This document shows, one piece after another, positions 31,066-42,044 of a stretch of DNA of 64,000 nucleotides (the stretch's first letter is position 1; every line of letters starts with the position of its first letter). This DNA comes from an uncultured Pelagibacteraceae bacterium (GTDB taxonomy: Bacteria > Pseudomonadota > Alphaproteobacteria > Pelagibacterales > Pelagibacteraceae): positions 1 to 64,000 of the forward strand of contig CACFSO010000003.1 of NCBI GenBank assembly GCA_902568975.1. Direction: 5' to 3'. The position numbers were made by a program, and so were the translations under genes. Below the pieces are notes generated by a model. That model saw only the letters and a program-made list of their open reading frames with translations, searched no databases and was not told the origin of the DNA.

Positions 31066-32979
31066 ATGGAATATTTTTTAATTTTTTTACCTCTTATCGG
31101 CGCAATTATATCAGGTTTCTTTGGTAAAATAATTGGTCATAGAAATTCTGAAATAATAACTAGTGCATTTGTTTCAATATCTACGATTTTATCAATATTT
31201 ATTTTTTATAATGTTATTGAAAATAATTATGAAAATAATTTAATTATTTCAACATGGATTAATTCAGGATCATTAAATGTCAATTGGGCAATTAAAATTG
31301 ATACATTGTCTTCAGTAATGTTAGTTGTTGTTACCTTAATATCTTCACTAGTACATATTTATTCGATTGGCTACATGTCTCATGACCCTCACAGATCGCG
31401 ATTTATGTCTTATTTATCATTATTTACTTTTGCAATGTTAACTTTAGTAACTTCAGATAATTTCTTACAATTATTTTTTGGATGGGAAGGTGTTGGTCTT
31501 TGTTCATATTTTTTAATTGGATTTTGGTATAAAAAAAAAAGTGCAAATGCTGCAGCTATAAAAGCATTTATTGTTAATAGAGTAGGGGATTTTGGTTTTG
31601 CCTTAGGGATTTTTTTAATTTTTTACATATTTGGATCCGTTAATTACAACGAAGTTTTTGATCAAATACCAAAATTTTTAGATAATAAAATTAAATTTTT
31701 AGGGCTAGACTTTAATTCTATAGACTTAATTTGCATTTTACTTTTTGTTGGTGCAATGGGTAAATCAGCACAGTTTCTTCTTCACACTTGGTTACCAGAT
31801 GCAATGGAAGGGCCAACACCTGTTTCTGCATTAATTCATGCAGCAACAATGGTTACCGCAGGTGTTTTTTTAGTTGTAAGATGTTCGTATATTTTTGAAT
31901 ATTCTAATCTAGCTTTAAATTTAATAACAATAGTAGGAATGACTACAGCCTTTTTTGCAGCTTCAGTAGCATTAGTTCAAAACGATATAAAAAAAATCAT
32001 TGCTTACTCAACCTGTAGTCAACTTGGTTATATGTTTTTTGCTACTGGAGTTGGAGCTTATAATGTTGCAATTTTTCATTTATTTACTCATGCATTTTTT
32101 AAAGCATTATTATTTTTAGGTTCAGGATCAGTAATTCATTCTTTTAAAAATGAACAAGATATTACAAATATGGGTGGCTCATGGAGAAAAATGCCTTACA
32201 CATGGATTTTAATGATAATAGGAACTTTAGCTTTGACGGGCTTCCCATTTTTATCAGGATATTATTCTAAAGATGCAATAATTGAATTTGCATATCTTAA
32301 AGGTAACACATCTGGATATTTTGCTGCCGGAGTAGGAATATTAACAGCTTTTTTAACTTCAATTTATTCATGGAGATTAATTTTTAAAACTTTCCATGGC
32401 AACTATAATAATAAAAACGTTGATATTAACTCAATTCATGAGTCACCATCGATTATGTTGATTCCATTAATTTTATTATCTATTGGAGCAATTTTAGCTG
32501 GTATAATATTTAAGGATCTTTTCATCGGGAATAACAGCAGTTATTTATTTTGGCAAGAATCTATAAAATTTTTAGAACCTTTGAGTAAAGACCATCCACC
32601 TTTTTGGATTTTATATTTTACTCCATTTTTAGTCGTTATTTCAATTCCTATCTCACATTATGTTTTTTTAAAAAATACAAAAATTTTAGATTCATTAATT
32701 GAGTCAAATAAATCACTTTATAAATTTTTACAAAATAAATGGTATTTTGATGAGGCATATGACTTTATGTTTGTAAAACCTGCAAAAAAAATCGGTATAT
32801 TTTTTTGGAAAATAATTGATGAAAAAACTATAAATAAATTTGGCCCGGATGGAATTTCAAAAGTAATAAAGAATTTTTCAATTAGAGCAGTTAAATTACA
32901 AAGCGGATTTATTTATCAATATGCTTTTATTATGCTGCTTGGTTTTTCTATATTACTAACTTTTTTTATCATTCAATAA
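31066..32979 (+). CDS. nuoL: NADH-quinone oxidoreductase subunit L
   Basis: 'WEGVGLCSYFLIGFWY', 'LPDAMEGPTPVSALIHAATMVTAGV'. Confidence 0.97.
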   Translation: MEYFLIFLPLIGAIISGFFGKIIGHRNSEIITSAFVSISTILSIFIFYNVIENNYENNLIISTWINSGSLNVNWAIKIDTLSSVMLVVVTLISSLVHIYSIGYMSHDPHRSRFMSYLSLFTFAMLTLVTSDNFLQLFFGWEGVGLCSYFLIGFWYKKKSANAAAIKAFIVNRVGDFGFALGIFLIFYIFGSVNYNEVFDQIPKFLDNKIKFLGLDFNSIDLICILLFVGAMGKSAQFLLHTWLPDAMEGPTPVSALIHAATMVTAGVFLVVRCSYIFEYSNLALNLITIVGMTTAFFAASVALVQNDIKKIIAYSTCSQLGYMFFATGVGAYNVAIFHLFTHAFFKALLFLGSGSVIHSFKNEQDITNMGGSWRKMPYTWILMIIGTLALTGFPFLSGYYSKDAIIEFAYLKGNTSGYFAAGVGILTAFLTSIYSWRLIFKTFHGNYNNKNVDINSIHESPSIMLIPLILLSIGAILAGIIFKDLFIGNNSSYLFWQESIKFLEPLSKDHPPFWILYFTPFLVVISIPISHYVFLKNTKILDSLIESNKSLYKFLQNKWYFDEAYDFMFVKPAKKIGIFFWKIIDEKTINKFGPDGISKVIKNFSIRAVKLQSGFIYQYAFIMLLGFSILLTFFIIQ

Positions 32980-32980
32980 T

Positions 32981-34474
32981 ATGAACTTTCCAATTCTTTC
33001 ATCATTAATTTTACTTCCAGCAATAGGTTCTTTTTTTATTTTTTTTCAAAAATCTAATCAAAATCAATATCAAAGTAGCAAGTATGTAGCTTTATTTATT
33101 TCATTGGCAAATTTTTTATTATCTTTATATCTTTGGTATATTTTTGATCCATCTATACATAGTTTCCAATTTGTAGAAGATAGACAATGGATAATTGGAC
33201 TTGTTAATTATAAAATAGGCATAGATGGTATTTCAATTCTTTTTATTCTTTTAACTACTTTTATTACTCCACTATGTATTATTTCTGTAAACAGAACTGT
33301 TAAAATTAAACTTAAGGATTTTTTAATTGCAATTTTAATTTCGGAGTCTTTAATGATTGGTGTTTTTTGTTCTTTGGATCTTGTTATTTTTTATCTTTTC
33401 TTTGAAGGCGGACTAATTCCAATGTTTTTAATTATTGGAATTTGGGGTGGAGATAGAAGAGTATATTCAGCATTTAAATTTTTCTTATACACTCTATTAG
33501 GTTCTGTTTTAATGTTGATAGCAATTATATCTATTTATTGGATTGCTGGCACTACTGATGTAATAAAATTATATGAAATTGGTATTGATGCTAAGTTTCA
33601 AAATTTACTTTGGCTTGCTTTTTTTAGCTCTTTTGCAGTAAAAACTCCTATGTGGCCAGTGCATACTTGGCTTCCTGATGCGCATGTTGAAGCACCTACT
33701 GCTGGATCAGTGTTATTAGCTGCAATACTTTTGAAAATGGCTGGATATGGATTTATAAGATTTTCAATTGGACTATTTCCTTTTGCCTCTGAATATTTTG
33801 TTCCATTGATATTTATTTTAAGCTTAATTGCAATTGTTTACACTTCTTTAGTTGCTTTGATGCAAGAGGATATAAAAAAATTAATTGCATATTCATCAGT
33901 TGCTCATATGGGATTTGTAACTCTTGGAATATTCACTTTTACACAACAAGGTATTGAAGGAAGCATTTTTCAAATGCTTAGCCATGGTCTAGTATCTGCA
34001 GCTTTATTTTTTTGCGTAGGTGTAATTTATGATAGAATGAACACAAGACTTATTGATAAATATGGTGGCGTTGTTTCAATAATGCCTAAATATGCAATAG
34101 TTTTCATGATTTTTACTTTAGGTGCTGTTGGTCTTCCAGGGACAAGCGGCTTTGTTGGAGAATTTCTAATTTTACTAGGAACATTTAAAAAAAATTTTTT
34201 AGTTGCAGTTATAGCTTCTACTGGTGTTATTTTAGCTGCCGCTTATATGCTATGGCTTTACAAAAGAGTAATCTTTGGAAAAATAATTAATGATGATGTT
34301 AAAAAAATGATCGATTTAAATAAATCTGAGTCTATAATATTATGGTCCTTGGCATTTCCAATTATTTTTTTTGGTTTTTATCCCGATCCTTTATTAAACA
34401 CAACTGAAGTTTCAGTAAATAATTTAATTGATATGTATAATAATAATTTAGCGATAAACACAGAAAATAACTAA
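32981..34474 (+). CDS. nuoM: NADH-quinone oxidoreductase subunit M
   Basis: 'EGGLIPMFLIIGIWG', 'LPDAHVEAPTAGSVLLAAILLKMAGYG'. Confidence 0.97.
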   Translation: MNFPILSSLILLPAIGSFFIFFQKSNQNQYQSSKYVALFISLANFLLSLYLWYIFDPSIHSFQFVEDRQWIIGLVNYKIGIDGISILFILLTTFITPLCIISVNRTVKIKLKDFLIAILISESLMIGVFCSLDLVIFYLFFEGGLIPMFLIIGIWGGDRRVYSAFKFFLYTLLGSVLMLIAIISIYWIAGTTDVIKLYEIGIDAKFQNLLWLAFFSSFAVKTPMWPVHTWLPDAHVEAPTAGSVLLAAILLKMAGYGFIRFSIGLFPFASEYFVPLIFILSLIAIVYTSLVALMQEDIKKLIAYSSVAHMGFVTLGIFTFTQQGIEGSIFQMLSHGLVSAALFFCVGVIYDRMNTRLIDKYGGVVSIMPKYAIVFMIFTLGAVGLPGTSGFVGEFLILLGTFKKNFLVAVIASTGVILAAAYMLWLYKRVIFGKIINDDVKKMIDLNKSESIILWSLAFPIIFFGFYPDPLLNTTEVSVNNLIDMYNNNLAINTENN

Positions 34475-35889
34475 TGGAAAATTTAAATTTAGTATTTCCT
34501 GAAATCTTTATATCAATAACGTTGATGTTTTTATTAATTCTTGGTGTTTTTAAAAAAAAAAGCACTTCAATTGTTTTTAATTTATCAATTGTAACATTGT
34601 TTATATCAATAGCTTTAATTATTAATAATCCTTTTGATACATATAAAGAATTATTTAATGGTAGTTTTAAAATAGACCAACTTTCTACTTTTATGAAAAT
34701 TATAACATTAGCATCAGGAATTTTTGTAATGTTAACTTCTTCGAATTATTTAAAAAATTTAAAAATATATAAAATTGAATATCCTATTTTATTACTTAGT
34801 TCTATTTTAGGAATGTTGATAATGATAAGTTCAAACGATCTAATTGTTTTTTATATGGGTTTAGAACTTCAATCTTTAGCCTTATATGTTTTGGCGGCAT
34901 TTAATAGAGATAACGCTTCTTCTTCAGAGTCCGGATTAAAATATTTTGTTCTAAGCGCTCTATCTTCTGGTCTCCTACTATATGGATGTTCTTTAATTTA
35001 TGGATTTTCAGGTTCAACAAATTTTAATTTAATAGCACAAAACTTAACATCTACTAATTATGCATTAACCTCAGGTATAGTTTTTATACTTGTTGGACTT
35101 GCGTTTAAAATATCTGCTGTTCCATTTCATATGTGGGCTCCTGATGTCTATGAAGGTTCGCCAACTTCTGTAACAGCTTTTTTTGCAATATTGCCAAAAA
35201 TTGCTGCTTTGACAGTTTTTATAAGATTTTTATATGTGCCATTTATAAATGTCTTCGATCAGTGGCAAATGATTATAATTTTCATATCAATCTCTTCTAT
35301 GATATTTGGTGCTATAGCAGCTATAGGACAAAAAAATTTAAAAAGACTTATTGCATACAGTTCAATAGGACACATGGGGTATGCTTTGGCAGGTTTATGT
35401 GTTGGTACAAATGAAGGAATACAAAGTTCAATAATTTATATTTCAATTTATTTAGTTATGAATTTGGGATTTTTTAGTTGTTTATTTATGATTAAAAAAA
35501 ATGGAATTTATTATGAGAAAATTCAAGATTTGTCAGGATTGTCTAAAAACCATCCAATATTATCTTTTTGTTTGTTAATAATTTTGTTTTCACTAGCAGG
35601 CATACCTCCTTTAGCCGGTTTTTTTGCCAAGTTTTACATATTTTTAGCAGTTTTAGAAAAGTCAATGTATATCCTGGCTATTTTAGGACTTTTATCAACA
35701 GTTGTAGCTGCCTTCTATTATTTAAGAATAATTAAAATTATTTATTTCGATCCAGAAATAGAAGAATATGACAGAGATCATAATCCAGGTTTGAAATTAA
35801 CATTAGCATTTTCAACTATTACAATTTTATTATTTTTTATATACCCAAGTGTATTAACTGAAATAATAAGTAAAATTAATTTAATTTAA
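34474..35889 (+). CDS. nuoN: NADH-quinone oxidoreductase subunit N
   Basis: 'GLELQSLALYVLAAF', 'APDVYEGSPTSVTAFFA'. Confidence 0.96.
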   Translation: MENLNLVFPEIFISITLMFLLILGVFKKKSTSIVFNLSIVTLFISIALIINNPFDTYKELFNGSFKIDQLSTFMKIITLASGIFVMLTSSNYLKNLKIYKIEYPILLLSSILGMLIMISSNDLIVFYMGLELQSLALYVLAAFNRDNASSSESGLKYFVLSALSSGLLLYGCSLIYGFSGSTNFNLIAQNLTSTNYALTSGIVFILVGLAFKISAVPFHMWAPDVYEGSPTSVTAFFAILPKIAALTVFIRFLYVPFINVFDQWQMIIIFISISSMIFGAIAAIGQKNLKRLIAYSSIGHMGYALAGLCVGTNEGIQSSIIYISIYLVMNLGFFSCLFMIKKNGIYYEKIQDLSGLSKNHPILSFCLLIILFSLAGIPPLAGFFAKFYIFLAVLEKSMYILAILGLLSTVVAAFYYLRIIKIIYFDPEIEEYDRDHNPGLKLTLAFSTITILLFFIYPSVLTEIISKINLI

Positions 35890-36413
35890 TGAAACTAAGG
35901 ACATTTAACTATAAAAAAACAAATAGCACAAATGACACAGCAATAAATAAAATTAAAAAAGGTTTTGTTAGTGGAATTGTTTGCTCGGAAACACAAAAAA
36001 ATGGAAGAGGCCAATATGGTAAAAAATGGATATCTATTAAAGGTAACTTGTTTTTAAGTATTTTTTTTGAGATAAATAAAAAAATAACTTTAAAAAAAAT
36101 TACTAAATTTAATTGTTTGATTTTAAAAAAAATCCTATCAAAATATGTAAAACAAAGAATTTTTGTTAAATTACCTAATGATTTACTAATAAATAATAAA
36201 AAAATATGCGGTATATTACAAGAGTCTATTATCAGTAATAACAAAAAATATTTAATAGTAGGTATAGGTATAAATTTAACAAAAAGTCCAATTATAAAAA
36301 ATTATCCAACAACAAATCTGTTAAAGATAACAGGAAAAAAAATTGATAGGTATGTTTTATTTAATTATATTAAAAAAAATTACGAAAAAAATCTAAAATA
36401 TTTATGTATTTAG
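35889..36413 (+). CDS. birA: biotin--[acetyl-CoA-carboxylase] ligase
   Basis: 'TNSTNDTA', 'QKNGRGQYGKKWIS', 'KLPNDLLINNKKICGILQE'. Confidence 0.9.
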   Translation: MKLRTFNYKKTNSTNDTAINKIKKGFVSGIVCSETQKNGRGQYGKKWISIKGNLFLSIFFEINKKITLKKITKFNCLILKKILSKYVKQRIFVKLPNDLLINNKKICGILQESIISNNKKYLIVGIGINLTKSPIIKNYPTTNLLKITGKKIDRYVLFNYIKKNYEKNLKYLCI

Positions 36414-37150
36414 TTGGCGACATAGGTAACAGCGAAGTAAAAATTTGTTTATTTAGTTTAAAAAATAAACTTAAAAAAAAAATAATTATTAAAACTTGTT
36501 TAATTTCTACTAGATATGTTGAAAAAAAATTATCATTTTTAAAAAATAAAAAAATTAAAATTAATAAAATTTTATTTTGTAGCGTTGTACCAAATTCTTA
36601 TAAGATAATTAAAAACTATATTCAAAAAGTAACTAATGTTAAAAGCTTTGAGATAAAGGAAAAAAACTTAAGTAAATTTTTAAAAATTGAAGTTAATAAA
36701 AAACAAATTGGTTCTGATCGAGTTGCAAATGCTATAAGTGTTATAGATAATAAAAAAAATTATATTATTATCGATTTCGGTACAGCAACAACTTTTGATG
36801 TTGTTATTAAAAATAATTACATGGGTGGAATTATAGCGCCAGGTGTTAAACTATCTTTAAATACTTTAATATCAAAAGCTTCTCTAATACCTATTATTAA
36901 TTTAAAAAGAGTTAAAAATATTATTGGCAAAAATACTAAAAGTGCTGTTAGGTCGGGTTTCTTTTGGGGTTATACTGGGCTAATTAATAATATACTTAGT
37001 TTAATTTCTAAACAAACTAAAAAAAATTATAATATAATTTTAACGGGTGGTTTATCTTATTTATTTAAAAATTCACTATTCTGCAAAGTTTCAATAAATA
37101 AAGATTTGACTATCCAAGGTTTGTTAAAAATTATTAGGATATTAAAATGA
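36404..37150 (+). CDS. coaX: type III pantothenate kinase
   Basis: 'DIGNSEVK', 'GSDRVANAISV', 'IIDFGTATTFDVV', 'GGIIAPGVKLS'. Confidence 0.92.
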   Translation: MYLVGDIGNSEVKICLFSLKNKLKKKIIIKTCLISTRYVEKKLSFLKNKKIKINKILFCSVVPNSYKIIKNYIQKVTNVKSFEIKEKNLSKFLKIEVNKKQIGSDRVANAISVIDNKKNYIIIDFGTATTFDVVIKNNYMGGIIAPGVKLSLNTLISKASLIPIINLKRVKNIIGKNTKSAVRSGFFWGYTGLINNILSLISKQTKKNYNIILTGGLSYLFKNSLFCKVSINKDLTIQGLLKIIRILK

Positions 37151-38805
37151 AAAATGAATTATTATTTTGTCCATTAGGAGGATCTGGTGAAATTGGCATG
37201 AATATGAATTTATTTGCTTATGGTGAACCACAAAACCATAAATGGATTATTGTAGACATAGGTGTCACTTTTGCTGATGAAACCTCACCAGGTATTGATT
37301 TAATATATCCTGATCCTGGTTTTATTATAGATAAAAAAGATGATTTATTAGGAATTATTTTAACACATGCCCATGAAGATCATATTGGAGCAATTGCACA
37401 TATATGGCCTAAATTAAAATGCAAAATTTTTGCGACACCATTTACTGCTATTTTAATTTTAGAAAAATTTAAAGAAAAAAAAATTGACGTTTCTTCCTAC
37501 ATAAAAATAGTAGAGTTAAATGGAACATTAAACTTAAATCCTTTTAATATTGAATTCATTACATTAACTCATTCAATTTTGGAACCAAATGGTTTAAGAA
37601 TAGAAACTCCTGTAGGAAATATACTGCACACTGGCGATTGGAAATGTGACCCAAATCCATTAATCGGAGAACCAATTAATTCTAAAAGATTAAAAGCAAT
37701 TGGAGAAAAGGGTGTCCTAACTATGATTTGTGATTCAACAAATGTATTTAGTATTGGCAGAGCTGGATCAGAATTTGATGTGAGAAAAAATATAATAAAA
37801 ATCATGGAAAGGTTAAGTAAGAGGATAATAGTCACCTCTTTTGCATCTAATGTAGCTAGAATGGAAACCATCTTTTATTGTGCAAAAGCAACAGGAAGAC
37901 AAATATCATTAGTAGGTAGATCAATGCATAGAATTTTTAATGCTGCTAGAAAGTGTGGATATTTAAAAGATGTAATTGAGCCTACAGACCCCAGAGATGC
38001 GAAAAAAATTCCAAGAAATAAAATAGTTTATCTCTGCACAGGAAGCCAAGGTGAACCCATGGGAGCTATGACAAGAATAGCTAATTTTATTCATCCAGAT
38101 GTTAATATAGAAAAAGACGATGCTGTAATTTTTTCCTCAAAAATTATCCCAGGAAATGAAAAAAAATTATCTAAACTGCATAATAAATTAGTTAAAGAAG
38201 GTATTGAAGTTATTTCAGAAGAAAATGAATTTGTTCATGTGTCAGGACATCCAAATAGAGATGATTTAAAAGATATGTACAATTGGATAAAACCTAAATC
38301 AGTAATACCAGTTCATGGTGAACACAGACATATGTTAGAACATGTTGAATTTGCAAAGAAAATGCAAGTTCCAAATCCTATTAAAGTTGAAAATGGAGAC
38401 ATAGTTAGAATTTATCCCGGAAAGGTCCCAGAGGTTTATGACAAGGCACCTAGTGGAAGATTATATCTAGATGGCAATATTCCAGTGAATGAAGACTCAA
38501 TTTCACTCAAAGAAAGAAAAAATTTATCTTCAAATGGATTTATTGAAATTACAATTTTAATAACACCAAAAGGAAATATACATGATAAGCCCATTTTAAC
38601 TTTTAAAGGTTTACCTGTATTTGAATATGATGAGTTTATTTTAGGTTTAGAGGAAACAATAGATAAAACAACTAAAACATTCTCTTTGAATAATAAAAAA
38701 CAAGAGCCTAATATAATTAATGCTATTAAAATAGCATGTAGAAAATATGCAAAGGAAAAGACTGGAAAAAAACCAGTAACCAATATAAATCTAGTAAGAA
38801 TATAA
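37147..38805 (+). CDS. rnj: ribonuclease J
   Basis: 'LTHAHEDHIGAIAH' metallo-beta-lactamase motif, beta-CASP region 'GSQGEPMGAM', 'HVSGHPNRDDL'. Confidence 0.93.
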   Translation: MKNELLFCPLGGSGEIGMNMNLFAYGEPQNHKWIIVDIGVTFADETSPGIDLIYPDPGFIIDKKDDLLGIILTHAHEDHIGAIAHIWPKLKCKIFATPFTAILILEKFKEKKIDVSSYIKIVELNGTLNLNPFNIEFITLTHSILEPNGLRIETPVGNILHTGDWKCDPNPLIGEPINSKRLKAIGEKGVLTMICDSTNVFSIGRAGSEFDVRKNIIKIMERLSKRIIVTSFASNVARMETIFYCAKATGRQISLVGRSMHRIFNAARKCGYLKDVIEPTDPRDAKKIPRNKIVYLCTGSQGEPMGAMTRIANFIHPDVNIEKDDAVIFSSKIIPGNEKKLSKLHNKLVKEGIEVISEENEFVHVSGHPNRDDLKDMYNWIKPKSVIPVHGEHRHMLEHVEFAKKMQVPNPIKVENGDIVRIYPGKVPEVYDKAPSGRLYLDGNIPVNEDSISLKERKNLSSNGFIEITILITPKGNIHDKPILTFKGLPVFEYDEFILGLEETIDKTTKTFSLNNKKQEPNIINAIKIACRKYAKEKTGKKPVTNINLVRI

Positions 38806-38810
38806 TTTAA

Positions 38811-40137
38811 ATGTATTTTTCAAAATCACTAATTCCAATATTAAAAAACAATCCGGCAGAGGCAAAAATAAAATCACATCAATTAATGTTAAGAATAGGA
38901 ATGATAAAACAATCTTCAGCAGGAATTTATTCATGGCTCCCATTAGGATTTAAAGTGATGAAAAAAAATAGAACAAATAGTTAGAGAAGAACAAGATAGA
39001 GTAGGCGTTCAAGAGATTTTAATGCCGACAATTCAATCGAGTGATATTTGGAAAGAAAGTGGACGATATGAAGATTATGGTGAAGAAATGTTACGTATAA
39101 AAGACCGTCAAAATCGTGAAATGCTATATGGACCTACTAACGAAGAATTAGTTACAGAAATTTTTAGATCAAGTATTAAATCTTATAAATCCTTACCTCA
39201 ATTACTTTACCATATTCAATGGAAATTTAGAGATGAATTGAGACCTAGATTTGGAATAATGAGATGTAGAGAGTTTTATATGAAAGATGCATATTCTTTT
39301 GACGTAGATGATGACGAAGCATTATTTTCTTATAATAAATTTTTTTTATCATATTTAAAAACATTTAAACGTTTAGACCTTTCAGCAATACCGATGGCTG
39401 CTGACACCGGACCTATTGGCGGAAATCTATCTCATGAATTTGTTATTTTGGCTGATACAGGTGAAAGCAAAATATATACAGATAAAAGGATTTTTGAAGT
39501 AAGTAGTACAAAAACTAAATTAAACAAAGAATCTTTAAAAAAACTTAGAGATGAATATGAAAAATTTTATGCAGTAACTGATGAAAAATTTAACAAAAGT
39601 GAATTTGATAAAAAAGTACCAAAAGAATTTAGATTAAATACAAAGGGAATAGAAGTTGGTCATATATTTTATTTTGGAGACAAATATTCAAAACCAATGA
39701 ATGCCTCAGTAGATCATCAAGGTAAAAAAGTATTTGTAAAGATGGGCTCTTATGGCATTGGGGTATCACGACTAGTTGGTGCCATAATTGAAGCAAAATA
39801 TGATGATAAGAATGAAATAATGAAATGGCCTTTATCAGTAGCACCTTATGAATGTGCTGTAATTCCTTTAGTAAATAAAAATGATAATTCCAATTTAGAT
39901 AAAGCAAATAGAATATTAGAATTTTTAAAAAATAACAAAATTGAAACTATTATTGACGATACAGATGAAAATTTTTCATCTAAAATAAAAAAATTTAATT
40001 TAATTGGCATCCCATATCAGATTTTGATTGGAAAAAAAACTGAAGGTGATTATTTAGAATTTAGAGAAATTGGTAAAAATTCTGAAAATTTAAAGATTGA
40101 AAAAATCGTAGAAATTATCAATAAAAAGAAAAATTAA
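38811..40137 (+). pseudogene. proS: prolyl-tRNA synthetase with an apparent +1 frameshift in an A8 run (38961-38968)
   Basis: 5' part [52 protein letters not shown] in frame 1 runs to TAG at 38982-38984; deleting one A restores ...[33 protein letters not shown].. and joins the 39022..40137 ORF. Confidence 0.9.
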
Positions 40138-40138
40138 A

Positions 40139-41368
40139 TTGATTTCACAATTAGAAAAAGAAGTAGTAGTTAGATATTTAAAAGCTAGAAAAAAAGAAAG
40201 ATTTTTAAATCTAATATCAATTTTTTCATTTGTTGGGATAAGTTTAGGAGTAGCAGTTTTAATTATTGTTATGTCGGTGATGAATGGGTTTAGAACAGAA
40301 TTAATTGAAAAAATTGTTGGCTTTAATGCTCATGCGATAATTAAACCTTACGAAAATGCAATAAGTCAAAAAAAAATACAAAAATTATCATCTAAAAAAA
40401 TTTCAGATCAAGTAATACAAAGTAATAGCGGTGAAGGTGTTTTAATACACAAAGGTTACACAAAAGGATTACTTTTGAGAGGATATCTAGAAAATGAATT
40501 TTTAAATTTAAAAATTACTAAAAATAATAATTTTATAGGAGAAAAAAAATTGAATCCAAAATTTATATCTATAGGTAATGAATTAAGTTTGGATTTAAAT
40601 ATAGATATAGGAGATAAAGTTTTAATTATGTCTCCATCGGGAATACAGACAATTGTTGGCACTTTACCAAAGCAAGAAACATATATAGTTCAATCTATTT
40701 TTGATAGTGGTTTAGCTGACTTTAATCAAAATATTGCTTTTTTAAATATATATGATTTAGAAAATCTTTTTGAATTAGATAAAACGAAGAGATTTTATGA
40801 AATATATTTAAAAAATCCAAAAAATATTGAAGATACGAAAAAAATTCTACAAGATATTTTTAAAAACGAGTTTGTTTATACTTGGTCAGATTTAAATAGA
40901 CCATTATTTTCTGCGCTAAAGGTAGAAAGAAATGTAATGTTTATAATTTTATCATTAATCATAGTTGTTGCTGCATTCAATATAATTTCAGGTCTTACTA
41001 TATTAGTGAAAAACAAAACAAGAGAAATAGGTATTTTAAAATCTATTGGAGTTCAAAATAAATCTATTAAAAAAATATTTTTTTTAGTTGGTTTTTCAAT
41101 AGGTACTACAGCAACTTTTTTTGGTATTTTAATAGGTATTTTATTTTCTTATTATATAGAAGGTATAAGAAAATTTTTTAGTAATTTTTTTAATTTAAAT
41201 TTATTTCCAGAAGAAATTTATTTTTTAAGCAAAATGCCCTCTGAAATTAACATTAATTATATAATTTTAATTGGTATTTCATCTATAGCTATTACATCTA
41301 TAGTTTCAATATTTCCAGCTATAAAAGCTTCGAATTTAGATCCTGTTCAATCATTAAAATATGAATAA
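40139..41368 (+). CDS. lolC: lipoprotein-releasing ABC transporter permease (LolC/E family); TTG start
   Basis: 'RYLKARKKERFLNLISIFSFVGISLGVAVLIIVMSVMNGFR', 'FPAIKASNLDPVQSLKYE'. Confidence 0.9.
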   Translation: MISQLEKEVVVRYLKARKKERFLNLISIFSFVGISLGVAVLIIVMSVMNGFRTELIEKIVGFNAHAIIKPYENAISQKKIQKLSSKKISDQVIQSNSGEGVLIHKGYTKGLLLRGYLENEFLNLKITKNNNFIGEKKLNPKFISIGNELSLDLNIDIGDKVLIMSPSGIQTIVGTLPKQETYIVQSIFDSGLADFNQNIAFLNIYDLENLFELDKTKRFYEIYLKNPKNIEDTKKILQDIFKNEFVYTWSDLNRPLFSALKVERNVMFIILSLIIVVAAFNIISGLTILVKNKTREIGILKSIGVQNKSIKKIFFLVGFSIGTTATFFGILIGILFSYYIEGIRKFFSNFFNLNLFPEEIYFLSKMPSEININYIILIGISSIAITSIVSIFPAIKASNLDPVQSLKYE

Positions 41369-42044
41369 TTTCCTTGAATTAAAAAATATATCTAAAATTT
41401 ATAAAAAGAAAAAAAATATAATAGTATTAAATAAAATTAATTTTAAATTTCAAAAAGGTAAAAGTTATTCAATTATTGGACCTTCTGGTTCAGGCAAATC
41501 TACTCTACTGAACCTATTGTCATTAATAGATTATCCTTCAAATGGAAATATTATAATTAATAATAAAATTATTAATTATAAAAATAAATCAGCTAATGAC
41601 ATAATTAGAGCCAAAAGAATAGGAATAGTTTACCAGGATAAAAACTTACTTTCTGATTTTACTGCTTTAGAGAATGTATATTTAGCTCGTTTGTCAGTTG
41701 ATACAAATAAAACAAAAGCTGTTTATGATGCAAAAAATATATTAAAAAAAATGGGACTCATGAGCAGACTTGAACATTACCCTTCAGAACTTTCTGGGGG
41801 CGAATCCCAAAGAGTTGCTATTTCAAGAGCTCTAATTAATTATCCAGAGATAATATTAGCTGATGAACCTACTGGAAATCTAGATTATAAAAATGCCAAG
41901 GATGTGTTTAAAAAACTATTAAATCTTAAAGAGAAAAATAGAATTATAATTTTTGCAACTCATAATAGATATTTTGCTAATATGGCTGATTGTAAAATTG
42001 AAATGATTGATGGTAATATAAAAATTACTAATGCAAAAATCTAA
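41361..42044 (+). CDS. lolD: lipoprotein-releasing ABC transporter ATP-binding protein
   Basis: Walker A 'GPSGSGKSTLLN', 'LSGGESQRVAISRALINYPEIILADEPTGNLD'. Confidence 0.92.
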   Translation: MNNFLELKNISKIYKKKKNIIVLNKINFKFQKGKSYSIIGPSGSGKSTLLNLLSLIDYPSNGNIIINNKIINYKNKSANDIIRAKRIGIVYQDKNLLSDFTALENVYLARLSVDTNKTKAVYDAKNILKKMGLMSRLEHYPSELSGGESQRVAISRALINYPEIILADEPTGNLDYKNAKDVFKKLLNLKEKNRIIIFATHNRYFANMADCKIEMIDGNIKITNAKI

